DNA of 53,743 nt from Oscillospiraceae bacterium (GCA_017847875.1 JAGASN010000005.1:1-53743); one strand, 5' to 3'. Shown: positions 14,296 to 22,731, counted from the first letter of the stretch. Program-made: numbers and translations. Notes: a model not told the origin generated them from the letters alone.

Positions 14296-15991
14296 TTTTT
14301 CTGATTTTTTCTTCGAAGACGGTCGCACGGTTGTCGTCAACAGCGATGACGAACCTATGGATTTCTGCGAGGAAATTAGAATTGATTCTGAGAAAATCGA
14401 TATCAGTTCTACGGAGCGTGAAGTTCACGCAAAAGTTATTTGTGAGGACGGATTCCACGGTGAGTGGGAAGGTCCGCGTGAAGAGCTTTTGCTTCATCCG
14501 CTCAACGCTCTTGTATCATGTGGGTTGAGTTTACCTTGTACTCAAGATAACGCACTAACGCTTTCCGAAATCCTGATGGAAACAGAAAAATCTGCTGATA
14601 AAGTTTATAGGCATACCGCTCTCGGTTGGTATAAACACTGCGGAAAAAATTGTTTCCTTGGCTCAAAGGTGGTTGGTTCAGACATCAAAAGCGTCTTTGC
14701 ATATCCCGAAAAAGTTGAATCTTCTGGTACATTTAAAGAATGGCAAGAAGCAATTCGGCCCATAATAAAGGGCCGTCCTAAGATTCAGCTTGCTCTTGCG
14801 GTAGGCGCTTCGGCAATGCTTGTTCCAATTCTTGCCGAAGCTGGCTTATTGAGTGGTTCCATAATCGTAGCGTTCATTGGTAAGACTTCGCAATCAAAGA
14901 CGACGATGTTGCGCACCATTTCCGGTATATACGGCCGAGGTGAAATTGGCTACTCTATCGAAAGTTTCAACGATACCGCAAACTATACGGTTGAGGCACT
15001 TTCTGGCAAAAGGGGCTTTCTCCATTGCATTGACGAGATCTCCGTAAAGGATGATATTTCCGATACTATTTATTATTTTTCTCAGGGAAAATCCCGAGGA
15101 AGGTGTAACGGTGACGGAAGTATTAAGAAACTTCGCCAATGGAGCACAACCATCGTGCTTACTGGCGAAAGAAATATCTTCAAAGAGCAAACTAATGGGG
15201 CACGTGGTTTAAAAGCTCGTGTTATTCCAATAAACTTGCTCTGGACGGATACCCCGTATGATGCCAAAATGGTGGAAAATTTCAACGCCAACTATTACGG
15301 TGTTGCCTATGAGCCTCTTGCAAAATTCTTGCTGAACGTTCCTCGAGAACATTTGCTTAACAATTATAAGCAAATTTACGAGGACTTTTACAAGCTCTTT
15401 GGTGTTGCCGACGGAGTTGAAGATCGTCTGATTAAAATGTATGCTGCTATTTTTCTGGCGGCAAAAATAATGTCAAAATCCTGGAAACTCGATGTAGATA
15501 CGGAAGCCATAAAACAGCTTCTTCTCGAGATCCACCAGAATAACGAAACGGTGAAAGAACCTGCACATGAACTCTACGAATCCATCAAATCCCAACTCCT
15601 CGAAAAGGCGGACAGGATTATTGATGGTAATTCCAATGCTTACGTATGTTCAAATCCTATCGGCATAAAGGGCAAACATTTCCAGTTACCGGTTCTATGG
15701 CTGAAAACTAGCATGTTAGATGCCATGATTCGAAAAGCAGGAGAACAAAATGTTGACCTTGCCCGTGACCAACTTTTTGAGGCTGGGTACCTTTATCGCC
15801 CGTATGGTAACAGAAAAAAAGTAAGCAAAACGCTTGCTGGTATTTCCGTTTATTGCGACTGTTTGGCTTTGACTTCAACCACTGGACCTAAGAAGCCAAC
15901 AGCGAAAAAGAAGAAACGTTTCCGTAAAAAAGAAACTGTTAAAAAAGGCCCACAGCTGGCAAATTTGCTGGCACCTGATGATGAAGACTAA
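14282..15991 (+). CDS. DUF927-family P-loop helicase-like ATPase
   Basis: The 569-aa protein belongs to the DUF927 group of phage and element replication ATPases. After an about 150-residue N region comes the ATPase core: a Walker A variant GKTSQSKTT (200-208, Lys206), Walker B FLHCIDEIS (Asp251, Glu252), a sensor-like TTIVLTGERN, and an arginine-rich GARGLKARVIP. The C terminus is a basic tail (KKKKRFRKKE). Such proteins probably unwind DNA for element replication or excision. I start at ATG 14282, inside the end of the preceding gene; an upstream TTG at 14264 is a poorer choice. Confidence 0.8.
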   Translation: MPLSNFSDFFFEDGRTVVVNSDDEPMDFCEEIRIDSEKIDISSTEREVHAKVICEDGFHGEWEGPREELLLHPLNALVSCGLSLPCTQDNALTLSEILMETEKSADKVYRHTALGWYKHCGKNCFLGSKVVGSDIKSVFAYPEKVESSGTFKEWQEAIRPIIKGRPKIQLALAVGASAMLVPILAEAGLLSGSIIVAFIGKTSQSKTTMLRTISGIYGRGEIGYSIESFNDTANYTVEALSGKRGFLHCIDEISVKDDISDTIYYFSQGKSRGRCNGDGSIKKLRQWSTTIVLTGERNIFKEQTNGARGLKARVIPINLLWTDTPYDAKMVENFNANYYGVAYEPLAKFLLNVPREHLLNNYKQIYEDFYKLFGVADGVEDRLIKMYAAIFLAAKIMSKSWKLDVDTEAIKQLLLEIHQNNETVKEPAHELYESIKSQLLEKADRIIDGNSNAYVCSNPIGIKGKHFQLPVLWLKTSMLDAMIRKAGEQNVDLARDQLFEAGYLYRPYGNRKKVSKTLAGISVYCDCLALTSTTGPKKPTAKKKKRFRKKETVKKGPQLANLLAPDDED

Positions 15992-16023
15992 ATTGTGATA
16001 ATAACACCCAAGGGGAGAACGGT

Positions 16024-16191
16024 ACAGGCCACACGCCCAAGGGCATAATATATATTTACAGTCGCATGGCCTGTTAAATGCGACTACAGAGTTTTTAATA
16101 TGAACATGATGAAATTTGAAAATTTGGCCGCCCTTGCGGCCTTCAGATAGAAATACGCATGAGGCGGCCTCCAAAAATATTTACGTGGAGG
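16024..16191 (+). promoter_or_regulatory. Intergenic RNA with competing hairpins and a masked ribosome binding site
   Basis: AGTCGCAT/ATGCGACT (16060-16085) is followed by GTTTTTA; its loop GGCCTGT (16068-16074) is also complementary to ACAGGCC (16024-16030). Next, GGCCGC/GCGGCC (16126-16141) competes with pairing of GGCCGCC (16126-16132) to GGCGGCC (16163-16169). CCTCC at 16168-16172 can pair with the ribosome binding site GGAGG (16187-16191) of the next gene. The layout suggests attenuation plus translational control. Confidence 0.45.
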
Positions 16192-16200
16192 TATATGTTA

Positions 16201-16623
16201 ATGGTTATTAAAGTAAAAAATTATTTCGATAAAGCGAAAACTGTCGAAAATGTTCCCATGGCTGTAAAAAATGAGCATAAGGGCGTTTCTAAACCTTCCC
16301 TCAGTGTTGTTTATAACAAGAATAGCAAGAGGGTCACTCTTACCGCTGGTCTTGCAGATGCACTTTGCCTTGAAGAGTCTGTCGATTTCTTCCCACTTGT
16401 TGAAGATGGAATTCTCCTGGTTTCCAAGAAACTTGATCTCGAAAACGTTTCAAACGGAAAAATCAACAAGGAAGGCAAGAGAATATGTTATTCTGAACCC
16501 CTTTCTGCAATGATTGCAAAGGCTTTTGAGCTCGATTACAGTAATTGCACATCAAAGCATTTCGATGACATCACATTTGATGAAATCGACGGCGTTAAGG
16601 TTGCTGCAGTTAAGATTAAATAA
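16201..16623 (+). CDS. Hypothetical protein, 140 aa, possible AbrB-like fold
   Basis: ATG at 16201 is 9 nt after GGAGG; another ATG at 16195 is too close to it. The middle (VVYNKNSKRVTLTAGLADAL, then FPLVEDGILLVSKKL) has the strand-turn-strand look of swapped-hairpin SpoVT/AbrB DNA-binding domains, but I would not insist on it. The C-terminal part (FDDITFDEIDGVKVAAVKIK) is beta-rich and acidic. No characterised relative is known to me. It stands in the DUF927 operon behind a structured intergenic region. Confidence 0.6.
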   Translation: MVIKVKNYFDKAKTVENVPMAVKNEHKGVSKPSLSVVYNKNSKRVTLTAGLADALCLEESVDFFPLVEDGILLVSKKLDLENVSNGKINKEGKRICYSEPLSAMIAKAFELDYSNCTSKHFDDITFDEIDGVKVAAVKIK

Positions 16624-16633
16624 TTTCCGCGCA

Positions 16634-16664
16634 AAGGTGGTGCTCACACCATGAGCACCACCTT
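16634..16664 (+). promoter_or_regulatory. Perfect 13-bp hairpin without U-run
   Basis: AAGGTGGTGCTCA/TGAGCACCACCTT with a 5-nt loop, just after the 140-aa gene. No U-tract follows, so an RNA-processing or stabilising element is more likely than a terminator. Smaller hairpins GTGCT/AGCAC and GGGTA/TACCC follow before the next gene. Confidence 0.5.
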
Positions 16665-16739
16665 ACCCGCCTTAAAATAGCCCGTGCTCAAAGCACATGA
16701 AGAAAAAATAAAAGGGTAAATACCCGGAAAGGTGAAATT

Positions 16740-17294
16740 ATGTTACTTCTTCAGATTTATGCTGTTATAAATAAACTTCTTAACCCGGAATTTGTTATTC
16801 CGCCACATGAAATTGATGGCATGCCAGTATGTTATATTGATCCCATTAGCGCGGAACTTAAAGAGAGATACAAACTGGATTTTGATTGTAAAGAACCGGA
16901 AGCACACGCCATACTTGCTTTCTTGAATGCCGTTTTCGGCGGTTACACCGACTCCCAAATTTGCTCTGCAGCTACTGATATAGAGGAAATGCCGGAAGAA
17001 GTAATCGATCTTCTTTGGCCGGAAAACAAGGAAGAGAAATGCGATGCATTATTCATGAGCATATACTCAAAGTGCTTCCAGACAGAAAAAAGAAGAGAAG
17101 AAAATGCTTTGCTAGGAAAAAGAATGATAGACCCTTATGCGATATACACCTATAAGAGATTTAAAAAAACATGGATCTATAAAAGAACTACAAAAAAGGT
17201 TTACGATAAGACCTTGGCGGGCAGACGCAGAAGAAAAATCAGAGAAGTTGTTTTTGATCTGGAGCTAAAAGGTGATATGGAGGACGCAGGATGA
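16740..17294 (+). CDS. Hypothetical protein, 184 aa
   Basis: The ATG follows AAAGGTG. The N-terminal half is mixed and acidic (ELKERYKLDFDCKEPEAHAI), and the C-terminal 60 residues are very basic (YKRFKKTWIYKRTTKKVYDK, then GRRRRKIREV), which suggests nucleic-acid binding. No family is recognised. The stop overlaps the ATG of the next small gene (ATGA). It may be an element-specific replication or regulatory protein; this is inference from charge and operon position. Confidence 0.6.
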   Translation: MLLLQIYAVINKLLNPEFVIPPHEIDGMPVCYIDPISAELKERYKLDFDCKEPEAHAILAFLNAVFGGYTDSQICSAATDIEEMPEEVIDLLWPENKEEKCDALFMSIYSKCFQTEKRREENALLGKRMIDPYAIYTYKRFKKTWIYKRTTKKVYDKTLAGRRRRKIREVVFDLELKGDMEDAG

Positions 17295-17443
17295 GTGTTG
17301 TAACCGTTACTCGTAAAGTCCTAAAAAAGCCTTCCGAAGGAGCTGCAAAAGTTACAGGCAAGAAAGCTCCAACAAGCAAAAGGCAAAAAACGCTTTCCCA
17401 TGATGCACTTGTTTCAGTGCTTAAAAGAATTGATTTCAGATAA
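17291..17443 (+). CDS. Small basic protein, 50 aa
   Basis: The start codon overlaps the preceding stop in an ATGA arrangement and GGAGGACG stands 6 nt upstream, so translation is well supported. The product is lysine-rich and low in complexity (VTRKVLKKPSEGAAKVTGKK), ending in a short helix DALVSVLKRIDF. Function unknown. Confidence 0.65.
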   Translation: MSVVTVTRKVLKKPSEGAAKVTGKKAPTSKRQKTLSHDALVSVLKRIDFR

Positions 17444-17450
17444 AACAGTC

Positions 17451-17489
17451 AGGAGGCCTTGCCTCCTGGCGAGGCCTCCACATAGGAGG
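17451..17489 (+). promoter_or_regulatory. Competing hairpins that can mask the recombinase ribosome binding site
   Basis: AGGAGGC (17451-17457) pairs with GCCTCCT (17461-17467). The following GGCCTCC (17473-17479) can pair either with the first GGAGGCC or, through CCTCC (17475-17479), with the ribosome binding site GGAGG (17485-17489) across a 5-nt loop. The recombinase start is 5 nt further on. It repeats the logic seen before 16,201. Confidence 0.5.
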
Positions 17490-17494
17490 TATAT

Positions 17495-19003
17495 ATGCTT
17501 ACTAAACTAAAAAAATATAATGACGCCCTAAAGGCAACACAAAAAATGCTCGAAGAGCCTAATAAGCTCTGTTCAATTTATGTTCGTTGTTCAACACCTC
17601 GGCAAATACGCACTTCACTTACTTATCAAAACGAAGAAGTTGAAGAGTATGCGATTAAAAATGGTTTTAAAATAGTTAAGAGGTATGAGGAAGGTGGCAA
17701 AACTGCAGCCTATGATTCCCGTAGGGTTTTTCAGGAGATCATGGAAGACGTCAGAAACGGCGTCGAGTGGAAATATCTTTTGGTTTACAACGACAGTAGA
17801 TTTGTAAGAAATCAAGTTGATGGCGACAGCTATGAAGCTCTGCTCCGTTCATACGGAATAAAAATCATCGGTGTATCTGAACAGTTCGACTATGATAATC
17901 CGAAAGATCGAAAAGTTAAAAAAATACGTCGTTTCTATAACGAGCTTCTTCTAGACGATATTTCAGAGTCTACCTTTGACGGCTTACGTTCTCAAGCGAA
18001 AAAGGCAAACCATTGCGGTGGCCTTCCACCTCTTGGTTACGATGTTGTTAATGGAAAGCTTGTAATCAATACCTTTGAAGCAAAAGCGGTAAAACAGATA
18101 TTCAACCTGTTTGAAAACAATGTCTCCCTTAGCAAAATTGCTGAAAAGCTCAACGAGCAAGGTTTCAGAACAAAAACGCACGAAAGATTCAATAAGAACT
18201 CATTCTCATCAATCCTGAAGAACGAAAAATATGCCGGACTTTTCACATGGAATGTCAAAACGGCAAAAGATGGCAGAGGTAAAAGAAATAATCATAAAGA
18301 AAAAGCTCTTGAGGATCAGATTTTTGTTCCTGGAGGCTGTCCTGCTATCATCGAAGAAGAACAGTTTGAGACCGTTCAAAAAATGCTCGAGGAGAGGGCA
18401 AACGGAACTGCATGTTCCAAAAGTCGTCACCATTACGCTTTGAGCAGTAAAAAGATTCTGAAATGCGATAAATGCGGTGCTTTTCTTGTTGGCAGTATGA
18501 TGACAACACACGGCCAAAAATACCGCATGTACCAATGCCCGAATCATAAAAAAGGCCTTTGCGAAACCAAAGACATAAACGCAGATATCCTTGAGGATTT
18601 CGTAATATCCAATGTTATCGAGTCAGCTTTCAAAGAGGAAGATCTTGAAGAACTCGGAAAAGCGATAAACGATAACCTTGACGAGAAAGTTTTGAAGCAA
18701 AAAATCGAAGATGTCAACCACGACATAAAAAACATAAGCAAGGCATTGAGGAAAAAATGTTCTGAGACCTTGCTCGATCAACTCGATGAGCTCGAAGAAG
18801 AGCGTAATGGCTTGGTTGAGCAGCTTGAAAAGAGCGAAGCTCTCAAGTTCGACTTTAATGAAGAGAGCCTTCCTGCGGTAAAGGATGCTGTCTTTGATTA
18901 CCTTAAATACTCCGATGACCTAGAAGCAACAAAGCTCTTAAAGGCAAACGTTTCCGTTGTTGTGGTAAATAACGATGAAGTCAAGATGGAGGTAGCAGTA
19001 TGA
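17495..19003 (+). CDS. Large serine recombinase of the compact element
   Basis: The 502-aa protein is a second, distinct large serine recombinase. After a 27-residue N-terminal extension comes IYVRCSTPRQ with catalytic Ser33, VYNDSRFVRNQVD, and DDISESTFDGLRSQ. The recombinase domain (PPLGYDVVNGKLVINTFEAK), the zinc ribbon (CDKCGAFL ... CPNHKKGLC) and a long acidic coiled coil (about 400-450) are complete. It shares only family-level similarity with the recombinase at 9,822. It is the penultimate gene of the 13.4-19.4 kb operon, so recombination and replication functions of that element are coexpressed. Confidence 0.92.
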   Translation: MLTKLKKYNDALKATQKMLEEPNKLCSIYVRCSTPRQIRTSLTYQNEEVEEYAIKNGFKIVKRYEEGGKTAAYDSRRVFQEIMEDVRNGVEWKYLLVYNDSRFVRNQVDGDSYEALLRSYGIKIIGVSEQFDYDNPKDRKVKKIRRFYNELLLDDISESTFDGLRSQAKKANHCGGLPPLGYDVVNGKLVINTFEAKAVKQIFNLFENNVSLSKIAEKLNEQGFRTKTHERFNKNSFSSILKNEKYAGLFTWNVKTAKDGRGKRNNHKEKALEDQIFVPGGCPAIIEEEQFETVQKMLEERANGTACSKSRHHYALSSKKILKCDKCGAFLVGSMMTTHGQKYRMYQCPNHKKGLCETKDINADILEDFVISNVIESAFKEEDLEELGKAINDNLDEKVLKQKIEDVNHDIKNISKALRKKCSETLLDQLDELEEERNGLVEQLEKSEALKFDFNEESLPAVKDAVFDYLKYSDDLEATKLLKANVSVVVVNNDEVKMEVAV

Positions 19004-19419
19004 CCACTGTTGAAGAGATTTTCGGCAAACCCGAATCCGAGGTAACCGAGAAAGAAATAAACTGGTATTTCTATAACTGTGTCGGCTACCCAGACTGCGA
19101 AGAACATTGGGCTTGTGCCCTTCCAAAGCTCCCGGACGGCTGGGAATCTTACCTCTGGAAGGAATACACTCCAGAGGATGTTGTAAAAAAATACCGTAAT
19201 GATTACAACTATATCATGATGTTTTACGGCGAAGCTTTAAAAGAACCGGATTTTCCCAGTCATAGGGAACTATATAATGCACTAAAGAAATATTTCCTTG
19301 AAGGTTGGAAAGCGGCTATGGTTTTGCAATGGGTCAAGGAAGGCCGCTTTGATAAGGCAGAGAGTATGGATCTCAAAAAGATGTATATGGATTTAGCCTT
19401 AATTGAATTGAAGGCATAA
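19000..19419 (+). CDS. Hypothetical protein, 139 aa, last gene of the element
   Basis: The ATG overlaps the recombinase stop (ATGA), with GGAGG 8 nt upstream. The protein is acidic and helical, with a Trp/Tyr/Cys-rich N half (INWYFYNCVGYPDCEEHWAC) that might bind a metal. No family known to me. Being coupled to the recombinase suggests a directionality or accessory factor, but no HTH is visible. Confidence 0.6.
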   Translation: MTTVEEIFGKPESEVTEKEINWYFYNCVGYPDCEEHWACALPKLPDGWESYLWKEYTPEDVVKKYRNDYNYIMMFYGEALKEPDFPSHRELYNALKKYFLEGWKAAMVLQWVKEGRFDKAESMDLKKMYMDLALIELKA

Positions 19420-19430
19420 ACCCGAAAATA

Positions 19431-19473
19431 AAAAGCTGATAGTTAAGTTTTTGGCTTAACTATCAGCTTTTTT
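19431..19473 (+). terminator. Strong intrinsic terminator of the compact element
   Basis: A 17-bp stem AAAAGCTGATAGTTAAG/CTTAACTATCAGCTTTT followed by TTT. It ends 18 bp from the 3' end of tmRNA encoded on the other strand. Confidence 0.9.
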
Positions 19474-19491
19474 GCGTTTCTTTAAAATTTC

Positions 19492-19841
19492 TGGTGGAGG
19501 CGACGAGAGTCGAACTCGTGTCCGAAAGCCCATTCACACAAACTTCTCCGGGTGCAGAATGTTGTTTGAAATTCCCAAAAACGGCGGACAGCATTCAAAC
19601 TGCCCTTTTCGGTATTTCCCTAATACAACGGCGGTACGAGAAAAGCTCCCGCCAGTCGTTCACCGCTAATCGACGCCCTGTCCGAAGCCGCGGTACTCAA
19701 CGGCAGAACGGCTGCTTAATTAAGCAGCGTAAGCTAATTTAGAATTGTTAGCGTTTATTGTTTTTACCCGTTTTATAGATGGCCGGGCGCATCTACCCGC
19801 TATTCGTGCTTCAAGACCCCCGTCGAAACCTTTACGCCCCC
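19492..19841 (-). ncRNA. ssrA: Transfer-messenger RNA (tmRNA)
   Basis: The 350-nt RNA rescues stalled ribosomes by trans-translation. The 5' end GGGGGCGTAAAGGTTTCGAC is typical and pairs as an acceptor stem with the 3' end CGCCTCC, with CCA encoded. The T-arm GAGTTCGACTCTCG is present. The tag frame is at 19720-19752: resume codon GCU then codons giving ANNSKLAYAA and a UAA stop that lies in a GCTGCTTAATTAAGCAGC stem. With the charged alanine the tag would be AANNSKLAYAA. Four pseudoknot regions follow in the usual order. It is a one-piece tmRNA, with its own promoter. Confidence 0.97.
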
Positions 19842-19884
19842 ATATAAGGGAAACGCCGGTAAGGAGCACTTGATGTGCTATATT

Positions 19885-19913
19885 ATTATACACATTTTTT
19901 GGGGTAGTTACAA
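19885..19913 (-). promoter_or_regulatory. Promoter of ssrA
   Basis: On the minus strand TTGTAA (19908-19913) and TATAAT (19885-19890), 17 bp apart. The mature tmRNA 5' end is about 44 nt downstream of the -10, leaving a short leader for RNase P removal. Confidence 0.7.
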
Positions 19914-20164
19914 CAGTTTTGAAAAAATAAAATCCGGTAAGCAACAAAAAGCAAAAGACGCAAACGCCGGCGCAAAAGGACTGGAAAATGGAGGGTGATG
20001 TGAGGTGACATGGTTCCATTTGCAAGGAAATGATATATTTTCCTAATCACACTAAACCCAATAAAGTGCAGATTTAATCCGTGTTACAGAATATTCTTAT
20101 TATGGAAAAAGCATAAACTCATATCTTAAAAAACAAATAATAGTTCAGATATATGATACAAAAC
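19914..20164. other. Gene-free stretch between ssrA and the flavoenzyme gene
   Basis: No gene is seen. At 20054-20083 lies a short stretch (AAAGTGCAG flanked by A/C-rich sequence) similar to the 5' part of the two structured repeats at 23.5 and 30.5 kb, perhaps a decayed copy. Confidence 0.35.
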
Positions 20165-20197
20165 AAAAACGGCTGCAAAGAATGCAGCCGTTTTTGT
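20165..20197 (-). terminator. Intrinsic terminator of the flavoenzyme operon
   Basis: AAAAACGGCTGC/GCAGCCGTTTTT stem, 38 bp past the stop of the 642-aa gene on the minus strand. Confidence 0.85.
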
Positions 20198-20235
20198 TTT
20201 GGGGGTATTTATTCAAGAACGCGGAAATAATCTTA

Positions 20236-22164
20236 TCAAACCTGGCGACCTGCGGCATAACCTTCATGAACAGCGTCCTGGATCTGACGTGCTCCGCGGC
20301 AGTCGCCGACGGTATAAACTTCCATGTTGGTTTCTTCTTCAAGTTTGTTTGCAAGTTCTTTTTGAGGAGTGAAGCCTGCGGCAATTACGATTGCGTCGGT
20401 GGGAATTTCCTCGGTGTTGCCGAAGCGGTCAACGATAACTGCGGTGTGGTCTTTAACGCTTTCAAGACGGTTTCCGGTTACGATTCTTACGTTGTTTCTT
20501 CCAAGAGCCATGAGATATTCGGGAATAACGGTTGCTCTGGAAGGAAGGAACTGATCCATAACTTCAACGATGGTTACCTGTTTGCCTTCTGCTGCAAGTT
20601 CAAGAGCAGCTTCTGCGCCGGTGATACCGCCGCCGATAACAACAGCTTTGTCGCCTTCGAATTTAACTCTTCCGCCGAGATAATCCATTGCGTATGCAAC
20701 GATTTCATTATCAATACCCGGAACGTTGAGTTTTCTGGTTGCGCCGCCGACTGCGATTATTACTGCATCGTATTTTTCTGCGATGAGTTTTTCTGCGGTT
20801 GCTTCCTCATATTTTACCGGGATACCTGCTTTTTCAATCTGGACTTCGTAATATTTGGTAAGACGGCGGATATCTGCTTTGTAATCCGGAACGGAAGCTT
20901 CAATCATTGCGCCGCCGATGCTTCTCTTTTCATAAAGGGTAACGTCATGGCCGCGTTTTTTAGCGGTAAGAGCAGCTTCACAGCCGCCGGGACCTGCACC
21001 GATAACTGCAACTCTCTTGGGTTCTTCGGTTTTGGGATATTTCTCCTGATAGAATTTGAAGAGAGTGGGGTTAACAGCACAGCGGATGGGCTGGTTTCCG
21101 AGGATACCTCTGTCGGTGCAGCCGATCATGCAGCGGATGCAGGGGATGATATCTTCGGAATGGCAGGCTTTTGCTTTTTTGGGCCATGCGGGGTCTGCAA
21201 GAACCTGTCTTGCGGTACCGATGAAGTCTGCCTGGCCTTTTGCAAGAATTTCTTCAGCACATTCAGGGGACTGGATAGCTCCGGTTACCATTACGGGAAC
21301 GTTGACAACTTCTTTGACTTTTGCGGACATTTCTGCGCAGTATGCCCAGGGATAGAAACCGGAAGAATGGTTTGCGGTGGCGTGGGTTGCGGTTACAAGG
21401 TTGAGAAGTGCAACGCCTTCGCGTTCGAGAACTTTGCAGACCTCGATAGTTTCTTCAAGACGAATACCTTCGGGTTCGCAGTCGTCCATGCTGAGCTTTA
21501 CGCTTACAGGGAAGTTCGGGCCGACATAGCGTTTGATGCTTCTTACGAGTTCAACAAGGAATCTCATTCTGTTATGGAGGGAACCGCCGTACATATCGGT
21601 TCTGTGGTTATCGTGGGGAGAAAGGAAGTTGGTGGGAAGGCATCCGCAGGCTCCGTGGATCTCAACAAGCTGGAAACCTGCGTTTTTTGCGCGGAGAGCA
21701 GCTTTTCCGTAAAGATCTTCGAGTTCATGAATCTCTTCAACGGTCATTTCGCGGGGAAGTTTTGCGCCTGCTTCGTACCAGGGTTCAAAGGTGATTCTGG
21801 AAGCGGAAACAATGTCGCTGCCGCTTACAAAGCCGTTGTCGCGTCCTGCATGAGCGATCTGGAGAGCGGGAATTGCGCCGTGTTCACGGATGGCTTCTGC
21901 CATGAGTGCAAGACCCGGAAGCATGGTGTCGTCTTCTGCGCTGAGACCCATGTGGTGCATGTTGTTTGCAACAACGTTATCCATGAAAACAATGCCGACG
22001 CCGCCGTCTGCTGCTTCTGCGGCAGCTTTTACGTTATAGTCGCTGACGGTGCAGTGATAGTTTGCAAGATGGGTGCCCATGGAGTTACGAATGATTCTGT
22101 TCTTTACTTCAAGGTTTCCGACATAGCCTTTGGAGAAAAGATTGGGATAAAGCGGATGTTTCAT
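20236..22164 (-). CDS. Old-yellow-enzyme/2,4-dienoyl-CoA-reductase-like flavoprotein
   Basis: The 642-aa enzyme joins an N-terminal FMN-binding TIM barrel (1-330) to an FAD/NAD(P)H-binding half (about 383-640). A [4Fe-4S] site is provided by Cys342, Cys345, Cys349 and Cys362 (PCIRCMIGC ... IRCAVNP). Nucleotide loops are VIGAGPGGCE (about 387-396) and VVIGGGITGAE near 500. Relatives include FadH-type 2,4-dienoyl-CoA reductases, trimethylamine dehydrogenase and the bile-acid enzymes BaiCD/BaiH; all reduce or oxidise enone-type or amine substrates by hydride transfer. The substrate cannot be read from sequence. It shares an operon with a small membrane protein and is divergent from a TetR regulator. 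Confidence 0.88.
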   Translation of the reverse strand: MKHPLYPNLFSKGYVGNLEVKNRIIRNSMGTHLANYHCTVSDYNVKAAAEAADGGVGIVFMDNVVANNMHHMGLSAEDDTMLPGLALMAEAIREHGAIPALQIAHAGRDNGFVSGSDIVSASRITFEPWYEAGAKLPREMTVEEIHELEDLYGKAALRAKNAGFQLVEIHGACGCLPTNFLSPHDNHRTDMYGGSLHNRMRFLVELVRSIKRYVGPNFPVSVKLSMDDCEPEGIRLEETIEVCKVLEREGVALLNLVTATHATANHSSGFYPWAYCAEMSAKVKEVVNVPVMVTGAIQSPECAEEILAKGQADFIGTARQVLADPAWPKKAKACHSEDIIPCIRCMIGCTDRGILGNQPIRCAVNPTLFKFYQEKYPKTEEPKRVAVIGAGPGGCEAALTAKKRGHDVTLYEKRSIGGAMIEASVPDYKADIRRLTKYYEVQIEKAGIPVKYEEATAEKLIAEKYDAVIIAVGGATRKLNVPGIDNEIVAYAMDYLGGRVKFEGDKAVVIGGGITGAEAALELAAEGKQVTIVEVMDQFLPSRATVIPEYLMALGRNNVRIVTGNRLESVKDHTAVIVDRFGNTEEIPTDAIVIAAGFTPQKELANKLEEETNMEVYTVGDCRGARQIQDAVHEGYAAGRQV

Positions 22165-22201
22165 TTTTTTGTTCCTCCTGTTTTGATTTATGTAATGATT
22201 T

Positions 22202-22624
22202 TTATTTTGTAAGAGCTTCTGCGATTTTGTGGCAGATAGGCATGAATACGATGAGGATTATCCAGCCGAGAACAAAGAAAAGCGGGAAGATTCCGACCCA
22301 GACGCCGAGAACATGGAATCCTGCGGAAACAAAAACGTTGAAAAAGCTGATGAGCGCAACGTTGATGAATGCGACGATTCCCATGGAAATAACGTGAGAA
22401 AGGAATTTGCTTTTGATTTTTCCGGTTGCCTTCATGGCAAGAGCCATTGCAGGAACAAGGTCGCCGATTACATAACCGATGCCCATGGTGGTGACAAGAC
22501 CCATGAGAAGGCTTTCGAAAGAAAGGCTTTTGCTCATGATCTGGGCAACGGCGGTAAGACCGATTCCGAGAAAGAAGTTGAGGGAAAAGTTGATGATTTT
22601 TCCGTAATTCTGTTTTTCAAACAT
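22202..22624 (-). CDS. Small four-helix membrane protein (DUF2798-like)
   Basis: The 140-aa protein has four hydrophobic segments (about 8-28, 38-60, 76-100 and 108-132) and few charges; the repeated FINV/GIG patterns recall DUF2798-like proteins. It is the first gene of the operon and is followed after 37 bp by the flavoprotein gene, so it may move or present the substrate of that enzyme. This role is inferred only from linkage. Confidence 0.6.
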   Translation of the reverse strand: MFEKQNYGKIINFSLNFFLGIGLTAVAQIMSKSLSFESLLMGLVTTMGIGYVIGDLVPAMALAMKATGKIKSKFLSHVISMGIVAFINVALISFFNVFVSAGFHVLGVWVGIFPLFFVLGWIILIVFMPICHKIAEALTK

Positions 22625-22717
22625 GGTTTACATTCTCCTTTTTTGATGCTGTACTTTTTGCTGATTTCATGGTATAATACCGTTTGAAAATTAACAAGCA
22701 TTAACTTTTGCAAAAAA

Positions 22718-22731
22718 GTTGCATTTGCAAC
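22718..22731. promoter_or_regulatory. Palindromic operator between divergent TetR and flavoenzyme operons
   Basis: GTTGCATTTGCAAC has 6-bp inverted arms (GTTGCA/TGCAAC) in the 144-bp divergent intergenic region. A related TTTTGCAAAA lies 7 bp to the left and GTTGCAT recurs at 22749. It is the likely binding site of the TetR protein. Confidence 0.6.

Noticed and set aside
19472..19742. Plus-strand frames over the tmRNA gene
   Set aside because: They are antisense translations of ssrA, a frequent false annotation.
20182..22212. 676-codon frame opposite the flavoenzyme
   Set aside because: It is a shadow of the third-codon-position bias of the real gene on the other strand: very rich in Phe, Cys and Gly and without a ribosome binding site.
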